Below are positions 45,161-56,109 of a stretch of DNA of 64,000 bases, piece after piece. Position 1 is the first letter of the stretch. Each line of letters opens with the position of its first letter. The notes under the pieces were generated by a model. The model was not told where the DNA came from. It worked only from the letters and a program-made list of their open reading frames with translations, and made no database searches. Position numbers and translations under genes: made by a program. Source of the stretch: Daphnia carinata (Eukaryota > Arthropoda > Branchiopoda > Diplostraca > Daphniidae); assembly GCF_022539665.2 (NCBI RefSeq), contig NC_081335.1:5270001-5334000 (forward strand), given 5' to 3'.

Positions 45161-45675
45161 TGTAAGGTTCGAAAAAATCCGTTCCTTACATATAATTATT
45201 AGATTGGGAATAGTGATGATGCGTTGTATTGTTGCACTGTTTTCGAGTATTTTACAAAGACCAAATTGATAATTGACGAAAGGAGACTTGCGGAGACAGT
45301 CTGACAGAGATGGCAACTGAAGTTTGGAATTAGACTGAAGCTAGAAACGCACTGACTGAAAGTTAAAGGTAGACTCGCTGTGATGACAACTGAAAGTAGA
45401 CTGCTTGGCAGTAAAAAGTAGACTGCACGGTAGAATTACTAAAAGTGAAAATGCTGGCAATCTGGAAAAAGTACACCATTTATACGAAGAAGCAAGGTCG
45501 TTTAGGATTAAGTGTCCCAACGGGAATAAATATTCTGCGTGTAAATGTAACACCTATGTGAAGAAGTGACAAGTTTGAAGGCCAGAGCCACCGGCAGATG
45601 ACCTGTTGGCGGAAGAGGGGAAAAAAGGGTTGCAAGCGTGGGAAATGTAAAGAGTACGGTTGGCCGTTCCTTACA
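45161..45675. repeat. solo LTR (TGTAAGG...CCTTACA)
   Basis: 515 bp with TGTAAGG and CCTTACA inverted ends, flanked by AAAA on both sides. Its 3' half (GAAGAAGCAAGGTCGTT.AGG, TTTGAAGGCCAGA.CCA.CGGCAGA, TGGCCGTTCCTTACA) recurs at about 56110-56543. The first 31 bp contain a small hairpin made of the terminal motif and its complement. Confidence 0.65.
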
Positions 45676-45745
45676 AAAACGACTCAGTCGCATACTGCAG
45701 GCCTACCATTACGGCATCTAATTTCCAAATTAATATAAGATCTTA

Positions 45746-46037
45746 GGGCGCATTTTGGCGTCAACCATTTGTTGAACCTTTTTAGTTCAACTTTTCGTCA
45801 AAGTTGACGCCAAAATGGAAGTTCATCGCTACAGTTGAGAAAGGGGAGGAGTTGCAGTTCAGTTGAAGGTCAACGGTGGTCTGGACCACCGTTGAAAAAG
45901 CTCAACTGTCTCAGTTGAACCTCCCACTGGCGTTGTCGCCAAAACGGTCGCCTAGTTGAACCATCTACCGGGCAGTTGACGCAAAAATACAAGTTCACTA
46001 AAAAAGTTGAACTAAAAGTAGACGCCAAAATGCGCCC
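45746..46037. mobile_element. PIF/Harbinger-type MITE
   Basis: Ends GGGCGCATTTTGGCGTC and its exact complement, flanked by TTA (45743-45745 and 46038-46040), the typical Harbinger target duplication. The 292-bp interior repeats AGTTGAAC/GTTCAACT motifs and GGTCCA palindromes. No coding capacity. Confidence 0.88.
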
Positions 46038-46040
46038 TTA

Positions 46041-46766
46041 GACATAAACAAATTTTAATGTATCGATATGGCTCGATACAAGTAACAAGAAAACTGTTGG
46101 AAAAATTAATAAAAGGAAAAATGTTGATCTATTGAAAGTAATGCATAATGTCGTATTTGAACCCCCGTTACATGAAATTACCGTCATAGATTCTTCCAAA
46201 CATCCAGGAAGATTGATAACCTCAGCAATGAAACAAAATAACATATCTTGAATAGTACTTATACCGATATTCCGAAATCATTTTGTATTATAGTTTTCGC
46301 CATTAGCATTCAACGTCTTTCAGTTTATTTAAATTTAATGTTAAATTAAAAAGTAGAAAAAATTTAACTCTCGATTTTAGCTCAGCACTAGGATATGTCA
46401 CTCAACCAAACATATATTTATTATTATTAAAATCTATACTGATACGCAGATACACTCACAAGATATATTGCATATCTACATAGTTTCGTATGGTTTTTCT
46501 TCGTTTCCTTGACGGCCACAGGCCCACAGTATCCCCAACAGTACTGTTTGTTGCAATCAGAACAATTCGTCAATTCCCTAAACGGCATCTACCGGATGAA
46601 ATTACAATGTCGTCTTCTGTCGAAACGGACGTTTGCGTCCTAGTTTGAGATTTGAAAATTCTTAGTCAATAAGCCAGAAACCTGTGCTTGGGGTGGGAAT
46701 TTGTTTGCGTTAGAGTTATCAACTTTTCAATATCCCTAACTTCCTGACGTGTGGTTTTTATTTTCA
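46041..46766. other. upstream region of HAUS3
   Basis: AT-rich intergenic DNA. The frame at 46038-46244 (-) is not supported. The last ~100 bp before 46767 lack a clear TATA box, usual for housekeeping promoters. Confidence 0.4.
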
Positions 46767-49061
46767 ATGGCAGAACATGGGAAGAGTCTTTTTCAGAAAC
46801 TTTCTGAATTTAGATATCCAACTATCAACAAGTACAACCCATCTTCATTTGATTGGCTTTTCGATATTGAAGAGGCTTTGCCGTTTCTCGACTGGCTTTG
46901 CTCCAATGTTAAACCTTCAAACCTTCTCAGTTCTGCTGAGCTGAAGCAGTATATACCACTGTTGTTAGATGCAAATCTAAATTTGTATAGCCTATTTGTA
47001 TTTATATGATTAATAGGTTTGAATGCCTAGAAAAAGAAAAATTCACTGTATTGGAAGGGAAAAGATTGATAGAAGCTTCAAATACTCCACCAGGGGCCCC
47101 CGTAATAGCTGGACTGGAAACTGAACTCCAAGAACTTCAGAAAATAAAAGACAACCTACTTATACAAAGGCAACTTTGTGTTAACCAACTGAACATTTGC
47201 AAGTATTTAAGATAATTTTTCCTTCACACCAGTAAGTTATTGTAAATTGAAAGTGTTGTTACAGTACCAAAGCCAAACGAATATTGAGGGAAATAGCAGA
47301 CTTTGATTCTACCAATATGGATGAAGAAGCAAAAGATCAGAATGTTCTGTCCAAGTTGAAATCTAAGGAAGCATTGGCTAATGAAACTTTGCTATCTGTA
47401 TATCAAACATCATCAAACATAATGAAATTCCTGAGGGAAGAGAAACTTCTCTGCCAACATTCTTTCAAGCAATACTTGTTCTTGGAGGAAGAATGTACTG
47501 CAAGTTTGACCAATTATGCCAACAGACAATTCGAACAGGTTACTATTTAAGAATCTGCAAGCATTGTTCTCTGGTTCTCTCCTAATGTCATTTGATTTAA
47601 AGAATATGGGGCAAATGGGACAAAATTCAGGCTTAGAAATATGTGCATTTTTACAAATCGGACAAAATGATTTTGGATGTCTCTTAGACCTTGATGAAAA
47701 GAGGCGGTCGGTTCAAAATTGGGAACTAAATTGGTTACAGCATCAGTAGGTCAAAATTTTACGAATTTATGAACTGTAGCTGAATTGACCCATATATTTC
47801 AGATTACCACTATGTGAAGAAGATAGAATTGTCAATGAAACTGAAGTTTTGTCGCTGAGAAATGCTCTTGATTTGAGCTGCCAAATATTTTCCGCACTTA
47901 CTGATGGAAGATTTGCGTCACGTTGTCTTGTTGAAAACAGGTGAGTTTTTGTATTCGGCATCGAAGCTTTATGTCGTGCAAATACTGTATTGTTTTAGTT
48001 CAACTACCATTATTTTCTATTGAAAGTTGCATAAAATGTTTAATGTGCATTATTTAGAAATCACCCGAATTCCTTGGAACCGGAAAATTTGCCTTCCTCA
48101 AAAGAATTGGCATCACTGAAGAATTGCGTAGTGAATTCTATCTCCAAAGCTACACACTTACGTTTTTCTTCCATCATCATTGGGGACTGTAGCTTAAAGC
48201 TTATTAGACAAGAATATTTTCTTGTCAAGCAGAAAGGATTCCTTTGTCTACTTGTTGAACAATGGGCAAGAGAGCAATTAGTATTACTTGCGTTACGGCT
48301 GGAAGGACAACAGATGAAAACTTTACTATCTGCTTTACAGAACGTTTCCCAATACCTATCTGGGGCCGAATGCCAGCTTTCTGAGAGAACGGTAAAGATC
48401 ATTTCTAAGTTTCTTTTCCTTCTTTCACTCTTTCATTATTTTGATGCAGGGTTTATTGAATCGACTTGTGAAATTGGAGGATAATCATCGAAACAGAAAT
48501 ACCATTCCTAAACACGACGAGATATCCTGTACACTGAAAATGATGTTGGGTCTTGAATATAAGCAAGAAAATGTGCCAATAGACTATGGAGAGCTAAGTC
48601 ATTTGGCTATTTTGTTGGAAAACCAATATAACGTAACGAAGTTGCATGTAGGGCAGCACAGGGAAAGAGTTGTGAGTCGACTAAAGGATGTGTAAGTATA
48701 TCGGTTTCCGATTTTTGGTACATTATAAACAACATGGAGTTAATTTGCTTAATCGTTTTTTAGAGAAAGGCAGGTGGTAAAACTAGAAAATTTGCTATTC
48801 GAAGGTCCGTTAACTTGCGGCACACAGAAATTTACTAATCTCTCATGTGTCAAAGCGAATCTGGATTCCATTGACATATTACGCGAAGACGTTCAGAAAC
48901 AATTGAGACCTCGTAATAGAGAATTTAAAATCAAATTGGCTGTTTTCAAAAGTGATTATGTTGATGCGCTGGAACGTAAATTGTGGGTATTATTTTATGT
49001 CGACGTAAAATCTATGATATGTAAAACCGAAGCTTTGCTATCTAAAGCATCTTTACTGTAA
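46767..49061 (+). CDS. HAUS3: HAUS augmin-like complex subunit 3
   Basis: Eight exons: 46767-46948, 47017-47202, 47265-47538, 47603-47745, 47803-47940, 48058-48391, 48450-48691, 48764-49061, all with GT-AG introns of 57-117 bp and consistent phases, giving 598 residues, close to the ~600 usual for HAUS3. The N-terminus carries the family signature (SSFDWLFDIEEALPFLDWLC, NLLSSAELK) and LEGKRLIEAS; the rest is mostly coiled coil (ETELQELQKIKDNLLIQRQL, ALRLEGQQMKTLLSALQNVS). Augmin binds spindle microtubules and recruits gamma-tubulin for branching nucleation; HAUS3 pairs with HAUS5 in the elongated coiled-coil part. The start was chosen because the upstream in-frame ATG (46749) gives a non-conserved extension. 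Exon 4 is the least certain: its sequence (NMGQMGQNSG) is poorly conserved. Ends 37 bp from the stop of CSN4. Confidence 0.9.
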
Positions 49062-49098
49062 ACAATTCCATGGATATGTACACAACTATACACACAAG

Positions 49099-50678
49099 TT
49101 AATGTACCATTTGCTCGTCTATTGATTTAGACATCCATTCCGGTGCTACATTGGTTATTTTTTCGATTATATTGTTCACTTGGTAACAAAGGGATTGGAT
49201 TTGACGATCCCAGGCTGGTAAAACCTCACGACCTGCAAATTAAGATATTACTGTTAAAAAGTATACCAGAACGGTTTTATGTATAAAAAGAATAACAAAC
49301 ATACTTTCAAAGTGCACGATAGAATCTATTTGATCAACTGAGCCGTTCATTCGGCCTTCAGTTATCATTTGCGATGCGATTTTCTCGGCTTTAAGAGGAT
49401 CTACCTCTAACAAAGCTCCAAGTTCCATGAAAGTTATGTTGTTGTAAAGCTTACTCGCTGCCAAAAGGTTGTGTTCCGTGACCGCCCGATCCAGGATTGA
49501 AGAACCTATTGCCAGTTCTAATTGAGCACAATTACTATACCATACTAAGATTAAATTACCGTCAGCTGTTTTAGCTTTTTGATGGGGTTGCAAGAGCGAG
49601 TCAAGCTGAACAAGTTCTTTTCTGCGTATAATACGATCGAGATACATTTTCTCCAATATGCAATACGCTTGAAGTTGTTGACAACGCTCATCTTTGAATA
49701 AAGTTGCAAGCATTCGGCTTCTCTGCTGTCCTGCGGATGCTAATATCGTGCATATTAATGCATTCCTCAAAGCTGTCATTCTTTCATCGTCGTGAATTAT
49801 GCTTCGATAAGAGAGTTCGTTATAACGTTGGGCAGCTTCAATAAATTTGCGTCTATAATCCAACACTCGAGCATAGCACACTTTGTAATATACTTGAAGC
49901 TGTTCATTTTTGGATTCAGCCTAAACAAAAATAATAATAAATTGCATTGATTAACTAATAGATAAAAAGATTTTGGGGTATTAGGTGTTACAATGTGTGA
50001 TCACTGAGTAAATGAAGGTTCAGGACTTGAAGTATAAATTACCTGTAAAAGCGATGCCCGGTTAATGAATGATTCAGCTTGCACTGGTTCATCATCTTCT
50101 AAATAGAGGCGGGCTATCTTTAGATAGGTCTCAAGTTTATATTCCAAAGAATACTGCCTAATAGGAAAGTTTCCATGAAACAGATACAAGGATGAACTAT
50201 GAAATGATTTTACTTTTGGCCAGTTTCCAATGGTATCCCTACCAAGACATTAGCAGCATCTTTCCAGCATTGTTCTCTTTCATAAATGTCTGCCAAATGC
50301 TGACGTATAGAAGCAACTTGTTCTTCAAAAGAAATGACTCTTGGTTGAATTTTTCCAAGAGCAAAGCTGCAAACAGATTTGCCCATCTCATCCGACAACT
50401 TTGGTACATGGCAACTTATTTCAGACAACAGTTGACGACTGATAACAAGTGAAACATTTTCATGAACAATGGTTTCAATTAATGCCTTTAATCCTTCAAC
50501 TAGTCCTTCGGGATCTTCAAGTTTCAATAAGCTTTCTAATATTAAGCGAAACTTTTCCGCTTGATCCTTGTGAAACCCGCCTATGAGAAAAAGAATTTAG
50601 AAATTCTCCATTACGATATAACGAACACTTACCAGAATTTAAGAGCGTTGCCAACTGTTGTTTGTAATTGAGTGACAT
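49099..50678 (-). CDS. CSN4: COP9 signalosome complex subunit 4
   Basis: Six exons: 50633-50678, 50214-50580, 50043-50157, 49560-49920, 49305-49505, 49099-49232. Introns are 54-122 bp and phases agree, giving 407 residues (human about 406). Strongly conserved blocks are visible: [129 protein letters not shown]. The TPR-like repeats span the N-terminal two thirds and the PCI domain the C-terminal third. CSN4 is a scaffold subunit of the COP9 signalosome, which removes NEDD8 from cullins. The intron 49506-49559 is 54 bp, a multiple of three and stop-free, so its retention would add 18 residues just before SSILDRAV. Convergent with HAUS3. Confidence 0.96.
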
Positions 50679-50840
50679 TTCTACAGAACAAATACAAAGT
50701 TGTTATTGTATTTCAATTCAATACTTCTAGTCCCGAAAATAACGTACAAAGTTCGATTAATGTTTTCACGACTGATTATAAGACATAAATGTCTAGCTAC
50801 ATTGCCAGATCTCCTTTTCTTAGGGTTTCGTCCGTGGTGT

Positions 50841-50938
50841 CATAGATAAAGACCACTGGTTCGTTGTTTGCTATGCTTTTAGCCCTATCCCTACTGACAG
50901 CAGAAAAAGCCAAATACTTACTCTGGTTGTAGTGCCTC
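50841..50938 (-). repeat. inverted repeat arm 1 flanking the SURF6 pseudogene
   Basis: ATAGATAAAGACCACTGGTTCGTT and TTACTCTGGTTGTAGTGCC are matched in inverted orientation at 52763-52880 with a ~20-bp length difference between the two blocks. A 74-codon frame covers this arm on the - strand; no domain recognised. Confidence 0.7.
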
Positions 50939-51405
50939 TCGCGGACAAAGGAAAGAACTACATGCATGAACGCCAATAGAAATAGGGTTGAGGGACTTTT
51001 GGCGGGTGTTAAAACTAGTATATGTTTACATGTAGATTGGTTCATTATTATTAACATTTGATAAATAATGTTAATAGGAATAATATTATAATCTTATGTC
51101 TTGGCTTCCCCTTATGCACATTTTCAATGAACTATTGGTTACCAAATTACAAATCACATACTACTACACTGAAATTTAAGGAAGCTTTGCACTTTACGTT
51201 AACAAAGCTACTGATGACAAATAAATTTTAATTGTTTTCGACCATAAAAGACCTTTTTTTATGAGTCTCTAATTAATGACGTCACTAAACGTTTTAAAAT
51301 GAATCCAAGAATTTTTTTCTTCAAATTTTCCACGATCATGGAAGGTATGCCAGTGTATTTTTATATAAACTTTTACGACATGTCTTGCAGATGATAGAAC
51401 ACGAG

Positions 51406-52535
51406 TCAGCATCGGTCATTCATACGATAAATTAGCCATTTTTCATTAGTTTGTTCTTTCTTTTCATTTTTCTTTTTCTTAATCTTGGCTTTCCTCTTTT
51501 TCTGTTCTCCGATGCGTTCAGCTCACTTCTTTTTACTTTGTGATTTGATATTATTTCGTTTCTTAACTGATTTAGCAAGCAATTCCACATTGTCTTTTAC
51601 CTATTGCAATACAGAAAGGTAAAATTTTATGGAGATGTTAAAAAAAGTATTTGTCAAATTGAAAGTTTACCTTGACACCCTCAGCTCTTTGCAGAGCACC
51701 TTCCCATGCTTGTTTCTCTTCCATGCTTCTTTCCTTCTCAACTTCACTTTTACCTTCCAAGATTTTCACTTTTTCATTGACTTTTATTTTATTTTAATCA
51801 CTGCCACTTTTGGATCTAACGTGGTTTTTTCAGGATGGGTGAGGGAGTAGATAGTTCTCCAAAATCAAATTTGCTCAAAAATTAGGCAGGCTTCACTGTT
51901 GAAAATTGGCCAAGCAGCCAATTGTGCAAGCAGAGTACTTGCTACTCTTGGCTCAGGGATTTCTGTTTTGACAAATTCTGTAAGATCAGAGGTTGGTGTC
52001 ACAGATGCTGCCATGGTGGCTTGTGCAAGTTTTGCAATTTTGGACCTCATCTTGTTATTTTTCCTTTTTAGTTTCTTCTTCTTCAATTTATCTAACATTC
52101 GTTTAAGTTCGTTTTTCATTTTCTTATCACACAAATCCAGTTTTTTCCCTGAAAATAGATGGCATAAGCTGACTGGCCTTCCTTAAATATAAATATTAAC
52201 ACATACCTGTGAACTGTGAGAGCTTAGCTGCTAGACGTTCTTTCAGGATTGGAAGCAAGGTTCCTGGTGTAAATGTTTAGGATAGAACTATTCAGGTCAA
52301 TACCAACCTTGTTACTATTGAGATCTTGAGCTGTAGAAACACCCCGAGTTGGAATATTGGTCAATAAACTAGAAATGAAAAGATCTTCAGAAGAGAGTTG
52401 CTTTTTAATAGCGACAATGTCAATGGGCCCTCGCTTTTCATCAGGCCCTTGATTTTTTGGGTCCATTTTCTTCAAATTTTGGTTAGACGACAATTTCAAG
52501 TTCTTGTTTTCCGTTTTACCATTTACCAAAACTGG
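51406..52535 (-). pseudogene. SURF6-like gene, decayed but still with introns
   Basis: SURF6 (yeast Rrp14) is a nucleolar ribosome-biogenesis protein. On the - strand: exon 52304-52535 (SEDLFISSLLTNIPTRGVST), short exon 52207-52263 (LLPILKERLAAKLSQFTG, family-like), exon 52148 down (KKMKNELKRMLDKLKKKKLK, a basic coiled stretch), a piece reading KFDFGELSTPSPILKKPR in a shifted frame, then KVKILEGKSEVEKERSMEEK and AWEGALQRAEGVKVKDNVEL, which is the SURF6 C-terminal signature, split by an intron at 51601-51670. Frameshifts at about 51860 and 51800 and a TGA where Trp is expected (near 51522) disable it. A possible first exon with ATG at 52659 does not join in frame. Because introns remain, this is not a processed copy. 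Confidence 0.7.
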
Positions 52536-52762
52536 CTGTCATATCATAAGCCTTAAATTAAATTATTATTTACCTTGGTCTCTCAACAGTATAAAAGATC
52601 ACTCCATAGATCAAACTATACAAACCTAGCCTATTCTTATTTTCTTTAGGGAACGACATTTTCAAGCCAAATCTAGCTTCAGGACTCCACAGACTGCCAC
52701 AAACAATGGTGGTTAGTGGAAAGCTATTTACACCTTAAGTAGTGATAAAAACCTCCACCTGA

Positions 52763-52880
52763 TGGCACTACAAGCAGAGTAAGGTCCAAAAATTCGTGGG
52801 AAGGGTAGTCCAAATTTCTGCATCAGCAGCCCATGTTATTTTTCTTATGGACATAACGAACCAGTGGTCTTTATCTATGG
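52763..52880 (+). repeat. inverted repeat arm 2 flanking the SURF6 pseudogene
   Basis: Counterpart of 50841-50938: GGCACTACAAGCAGAGTAAG and ACGAACCAGTGGTCTTTATC. It lies about 100 bp upstream of the possible SURF6 start. Confidence 0.7.
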
Positions 52881-53322
52881 TTATACGCTCAGCCCTGCGT
52901 AATGGTCGGCCCCGACCATCTTTGATAGGGGCAAACCACGGTTTGTCGAAAAAAAATCGTCAAACCATCGGTTTGCTTTGGCCATTTTCGACTGTGGTTC
53001 GGTTCTCGGTTTAAAACTGGGCATCATCGGCTAGAACCAACCAATCATCACTCATTTTTGTGACCGTAAGTGGCGCCAACGGCGTAGGTTAATCACGCTT
53101 AAGGCATTATATTTATTGCTGTTTAGCATAAGCGTATTTCAAACGTGCTCTAGTTTGAGTTGGCCGTGCTGTGTACTGCCTCCGTAACTTTCACGAGTTT
53201 AAAATAGGACTATGAATGGTAAGAGAATATCAAAATAGAGAAAAAATTCCGATTCTTCAGGTGCACCAATTGTGGAGAAGTTCGGATTGGCACAATGATA
53301 ATCCGGGCTTGTAAAATAATAC
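52881..53322. other. no gene; possible hAT or other element end
   Basis: A run of GGTTTG/CAAACC motifs (52930-53010) gives short inverted repeats. A related GGTT.GC..GCTAGAACCAA motif occurs at 57400. No coding region supported. Confidence 0.3.
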
Positions 53323-53671
53323 TGTCACACTGGACTTTACTTTGTTAAATGAATTGTATTGAACTTTAAGAGGAAATACAAGACATAGCAGGAATAAAGA
53401 ATAACTATACTTTTTTCTTAACTTGACGTGAAGAGAACTGTAAGAACTCTGAGGAACTGCCTTAGAGCTAAAAATGTAGGGGCTTTTATACCTTCATGAA
53501 GAATAAACGCCCCATCTCTAGGGTTACATAAATTCAGGGAATAACTAAGTGTTAACAGATAATTTGCGTGTTGCAACTTCTTTTCAAGAGAAGCTGCATT
53601 GTACGCCATTTGATCGTTGGTTATCACGTCATTCTCGGAAATGACAACCATATCGCTTTTCCTTCGCGACA
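53323..53671. mobile_element. solo gypsy LTR
   Basis: 349 bp, TGTCACACTGG...CTTCGCGACA, same family as 24257-24617, flanked by an exact 4-bp duplication ATAC (53319-53322 and 53672-53675). It arose by LTR-LTR recombination within a gypsy insertion. Confidence 0.9.
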
Positions 53672-54270
53672 ATACCAGTAAAGTAAGTGACAATTCGCTT
53701 TATAAATATTAAGTATGCCATCGTTTCAATCAATGTGAACATGCATTCAAGTGCAGCACTTTTAACACAAAGGTTAATCATGTGCGCAAAACAATTTATC
53801 CCTTTCTTTTTCTCGAATACAAGGGGATTATTCTTGGTCAATTGAACAATATGACCAATGAACGTTTAATTAGAACTAGCCTTGTCTGTTGTAATCGCCA
53901 ACATCTGTGAAGATACCAGAACATTTGTATAACTTGAAAGCAAAAACATTTGAAGTTGGTTACCCTATCTTCCAATTAATAATGCTTGATTGTTTCGTAA
54001 AACTGTTCTGCGATGTTACAATCAGCATGTTCATCAGTCATGTGTTGAAATCTTATAATGATGTCCGCTGGATAAAATTTGATGTTCAAAATCGATGGGG
54101 CAATCCCCATGAAGGCCATTGTATGGGGGGAAGTCCACAAGTTTGTTGTTAGAGCAATCTTTCGGTTCCTGAGTCGCTCAATAAGTTTGATTCTCATTTG
54201 CACATAATCTTCATCGCCCCTTTTAAAGAAGTCCCACTGATGGGTTTGTAAAGTGGTTGTAGTTTTTAAA
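53672..54270 (-). pseudogene. hAT transposase core fragment
   Basis: LRNRKIALTTNLWTSPHTMAF (first catalytic Asp region, here TTNLWTS for TTDLWTS) at about 54130, HMTDEHADCNIAEQFYETI, and, across a frame change, INCFAHMINLCVKSAALE (C-H-x-L-N-L-like block) at about 53770. The Asp-to-Asn change and frameshifts make it non-functional. It may be the core of the hAT whose BED finger is at 56720-57180. Confidence 0.75.
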
Positions 54271-54799
54271 GAAATGATTGAAAATCTGGTTCTTCTTCCA
54301 ATGTGAAAGTATGATTATTGGCGATGTAAGGATGGAAAAAATATTTTCTTACTTTTAAATTTTAGAGAATGGAGAAAAGTGGTATGTTCTGATGAAGACC
54401 TTTATTGTTGCACAGTGGTTCTAGTACTTACGAAGAAGAAGTTGACGGAAAGAAACTTATTGTGGCAACAACGGAAACCAGCCCACACGGCACAACTGGC
54501 TTCTAGGTATCTCCCTAGAACGTCCTGCTATCCTCCTCAGTCTTTCCCATAACCGTCCTCGATTCCTCTTACAACCTTCTTTTTGGTTACCTGGTAGCTG
54601 CCTAACAAGCTCCTCAGTACCTCTTGCATCATCCTCAGGTAGTACCAATAACCTCCTCTTGCATCATCCTCAAGTAGTACCAATAACCCTCCCGTGGTAT
54701 TAGCATCCAATACAATACCAATTATATTTAAATGCAATTAAATGTGTAAATGTAAAATAAAAAATGAATATTAAAAAACAATAGAATATTTTTAATGGT
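54271..54799. repeat. region with two 35-bp tandem units
   Basis: CTCTTGCATCATCCTCA.G units at 54621-54655 and 54656-54690 differ at a few positions. On the - strand they lie in a 66-codon frame (54537-54737) of unknown meaning. No other feature is seen. Confidence 0.6.
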
Positions 54800-55363
54800 T
54801 TATTCAAATTCAATCTTATTAATTGATCTTTTATAGAAATTTTGCCGGCAATGACGAAGCCATTCAGTTACTTGAAACTGTATCTTCACTGAGGTTTTTT
54901 CATCACCGAAAAGGTCTTTGTTTGCGAGAACCGTACCTACAAAAAGCAACAATTAATTTTCTTACAGAGTAAGAACTTAATAAATGAATAAATACAACCA
55001 CCTACCACAAATTGCAGCGTAAATATTTGTCAAATTAGAAAATTTTTCTTTCTCAAACTTCTTTGGGGATTTTCCCGTCCATGTATATTGCATTCCAATT
55101 TCGCAAATAAACAGCTTTTCCATTATGGAATATACTGTTTTTTGGAGGGTCACCCCACCCATTCGGAGCAAAATTAGAACCTGAATAGAAACACAAATAT
55201 TTTAGGTGAACTGTGGAGGGAATTTTAAAAGAATTATAATTTTGTTCCATTACCATTTGCTGCCGAGTTTGTTGGTCGCTCAGGGTTTTTTCCATCTCCT
55301 CTATGGCACCGAAAGAGTCCATAGGTGAATCACCACAATCCGTGAAAGTTACTGCAGCTAGTT
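54800..55363 (-). CDS. DUF4806-domain protein, 3' exons
   Basis: Three exons with consistent phases: 55254-55363 (FTDCGDSPMDSFGAIEEMEK), 55006-55180 (LQKTVYSIMEKLFICEIGMQ, YTWTGKSPKKFEKEKFSNLT), 54800-54936 (LFGDEKTSVKIQFQVTEWLR), separated by introns of 73 and 69 bp; TAA at 54800-54802. The YTW/SWTG block with flanking helices matches the DUF4806 domain, common in arthropod and other invertebrate proteins of unknown function. The chosen frame in the middle exon is the one required by the splice phases. The 5' part is not located; an open exon ending in a GTAACT donor at 55797 could join in phase but is low-confidence. Confidence 0.65.
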
Positions 55364-55560
55364 CTGCAATACAAAAATACCAACACGACTGTTGAGGACG
55401 GAAAAATACTTATTACTTAGGATAAGAATTTCTATATTTTTTTTCGTTGTTACAAAAAAAACTAAATGTCAACATAGCTTAAAAACTTAAGCCCTGTTTC
55501 CCATGAAAACTTGATCACTAATGCAATTTAAGACCTTGCCCTGGGTCAAACAACTGATCA

Positions 55561-55775
55561 CACGAGGTGTAGCAACAATGCCCTTACTCTTAACTAATAG
55601 TGTCGGTCACTTGAAACGGTGCCGCCGTATGAAGCCCGATCTCCTATGTCCAGCTAGTCCAGCACTCACACGAGGTGTAGCAACAATGTCCTTACTCTTA
55701 ACTAATAGGGTCTGTCACTTGAAAACGGTGCCGCCGTATCAAGCCCGATCTCTTATGTCCAGCTAGTCCAGCACT
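55561..55775. repeat. 108-bp tandem duplication
   Basis: Two units (55561-55668 and 55669-55775) share CACGAGGTGTAGCAACAATG, GGTGCCGCCGTAT.AAGCCC and GTCCAGCTAGTCCAGCACT, with a handful of substitutions and one extra A. They lie in what would be the upstream intron of the DUF4806 gene. Confidence 0.92.
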
Positions 55776-56100
55776 AAATAAAAAAATTCTAGTTACCTTT
55801 TGGGGATCCACAAATAAACTCAAATTGCAGACAACGGAAAAACGGCAAGATAGCTCGGGACCGCAGAAAATTAGCGAAAAAATGTTTGGTGAGAGCAGCA
55901 AATGGCAAAACAGGTGCCGAGGGCAACAAATTCTTCGACAGAACGAAGGCGGAATTTAAACTTTAATGATAAACCTAATTTAATTATTTAAACGCATGAG
56001 TCTTACTTTCATGAAGGGAGCTCCTAAAACACTCCTGAGAATATCACCAACAAATTTCTTGAATTGCATATATTAGCATGCTCCTCGACAAATTTTCTAC
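55776..56100. other. candidate upstream exon of DUF4806 gene, otherwise no gene
   Basis: A long open stretch on the - strand ends at 55797 in a GTAACT donor; its hydrophobic composition and lack of ATG leave it uncertain. The rest is AT-rich. Confidence 0.25.
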
Positions 56101-56109
56101 CTGCTTGTG

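Noticed and set aside
45590-45690. Coding exon on the - strand in the solo LTR
   Set aside because: The same sequence recurs in the 56 kb copy with frame-disrupting differences and sits inside an LTR.
46749-46766. Upstream ATG of HAUS3 as start
   Set aside because: It adds six residues (MWFLFS) with no family match; the second ATG gives the expected N-terminus and total length.
55053-55252. Reading frame that continues through 55181-55253 in the DUF4806 gene (no intron)
   Set aside because: It gives a frame without the DUF4806 YTWTG block; removal of the GT-AG interval restores the domain with correct phase on both sides.
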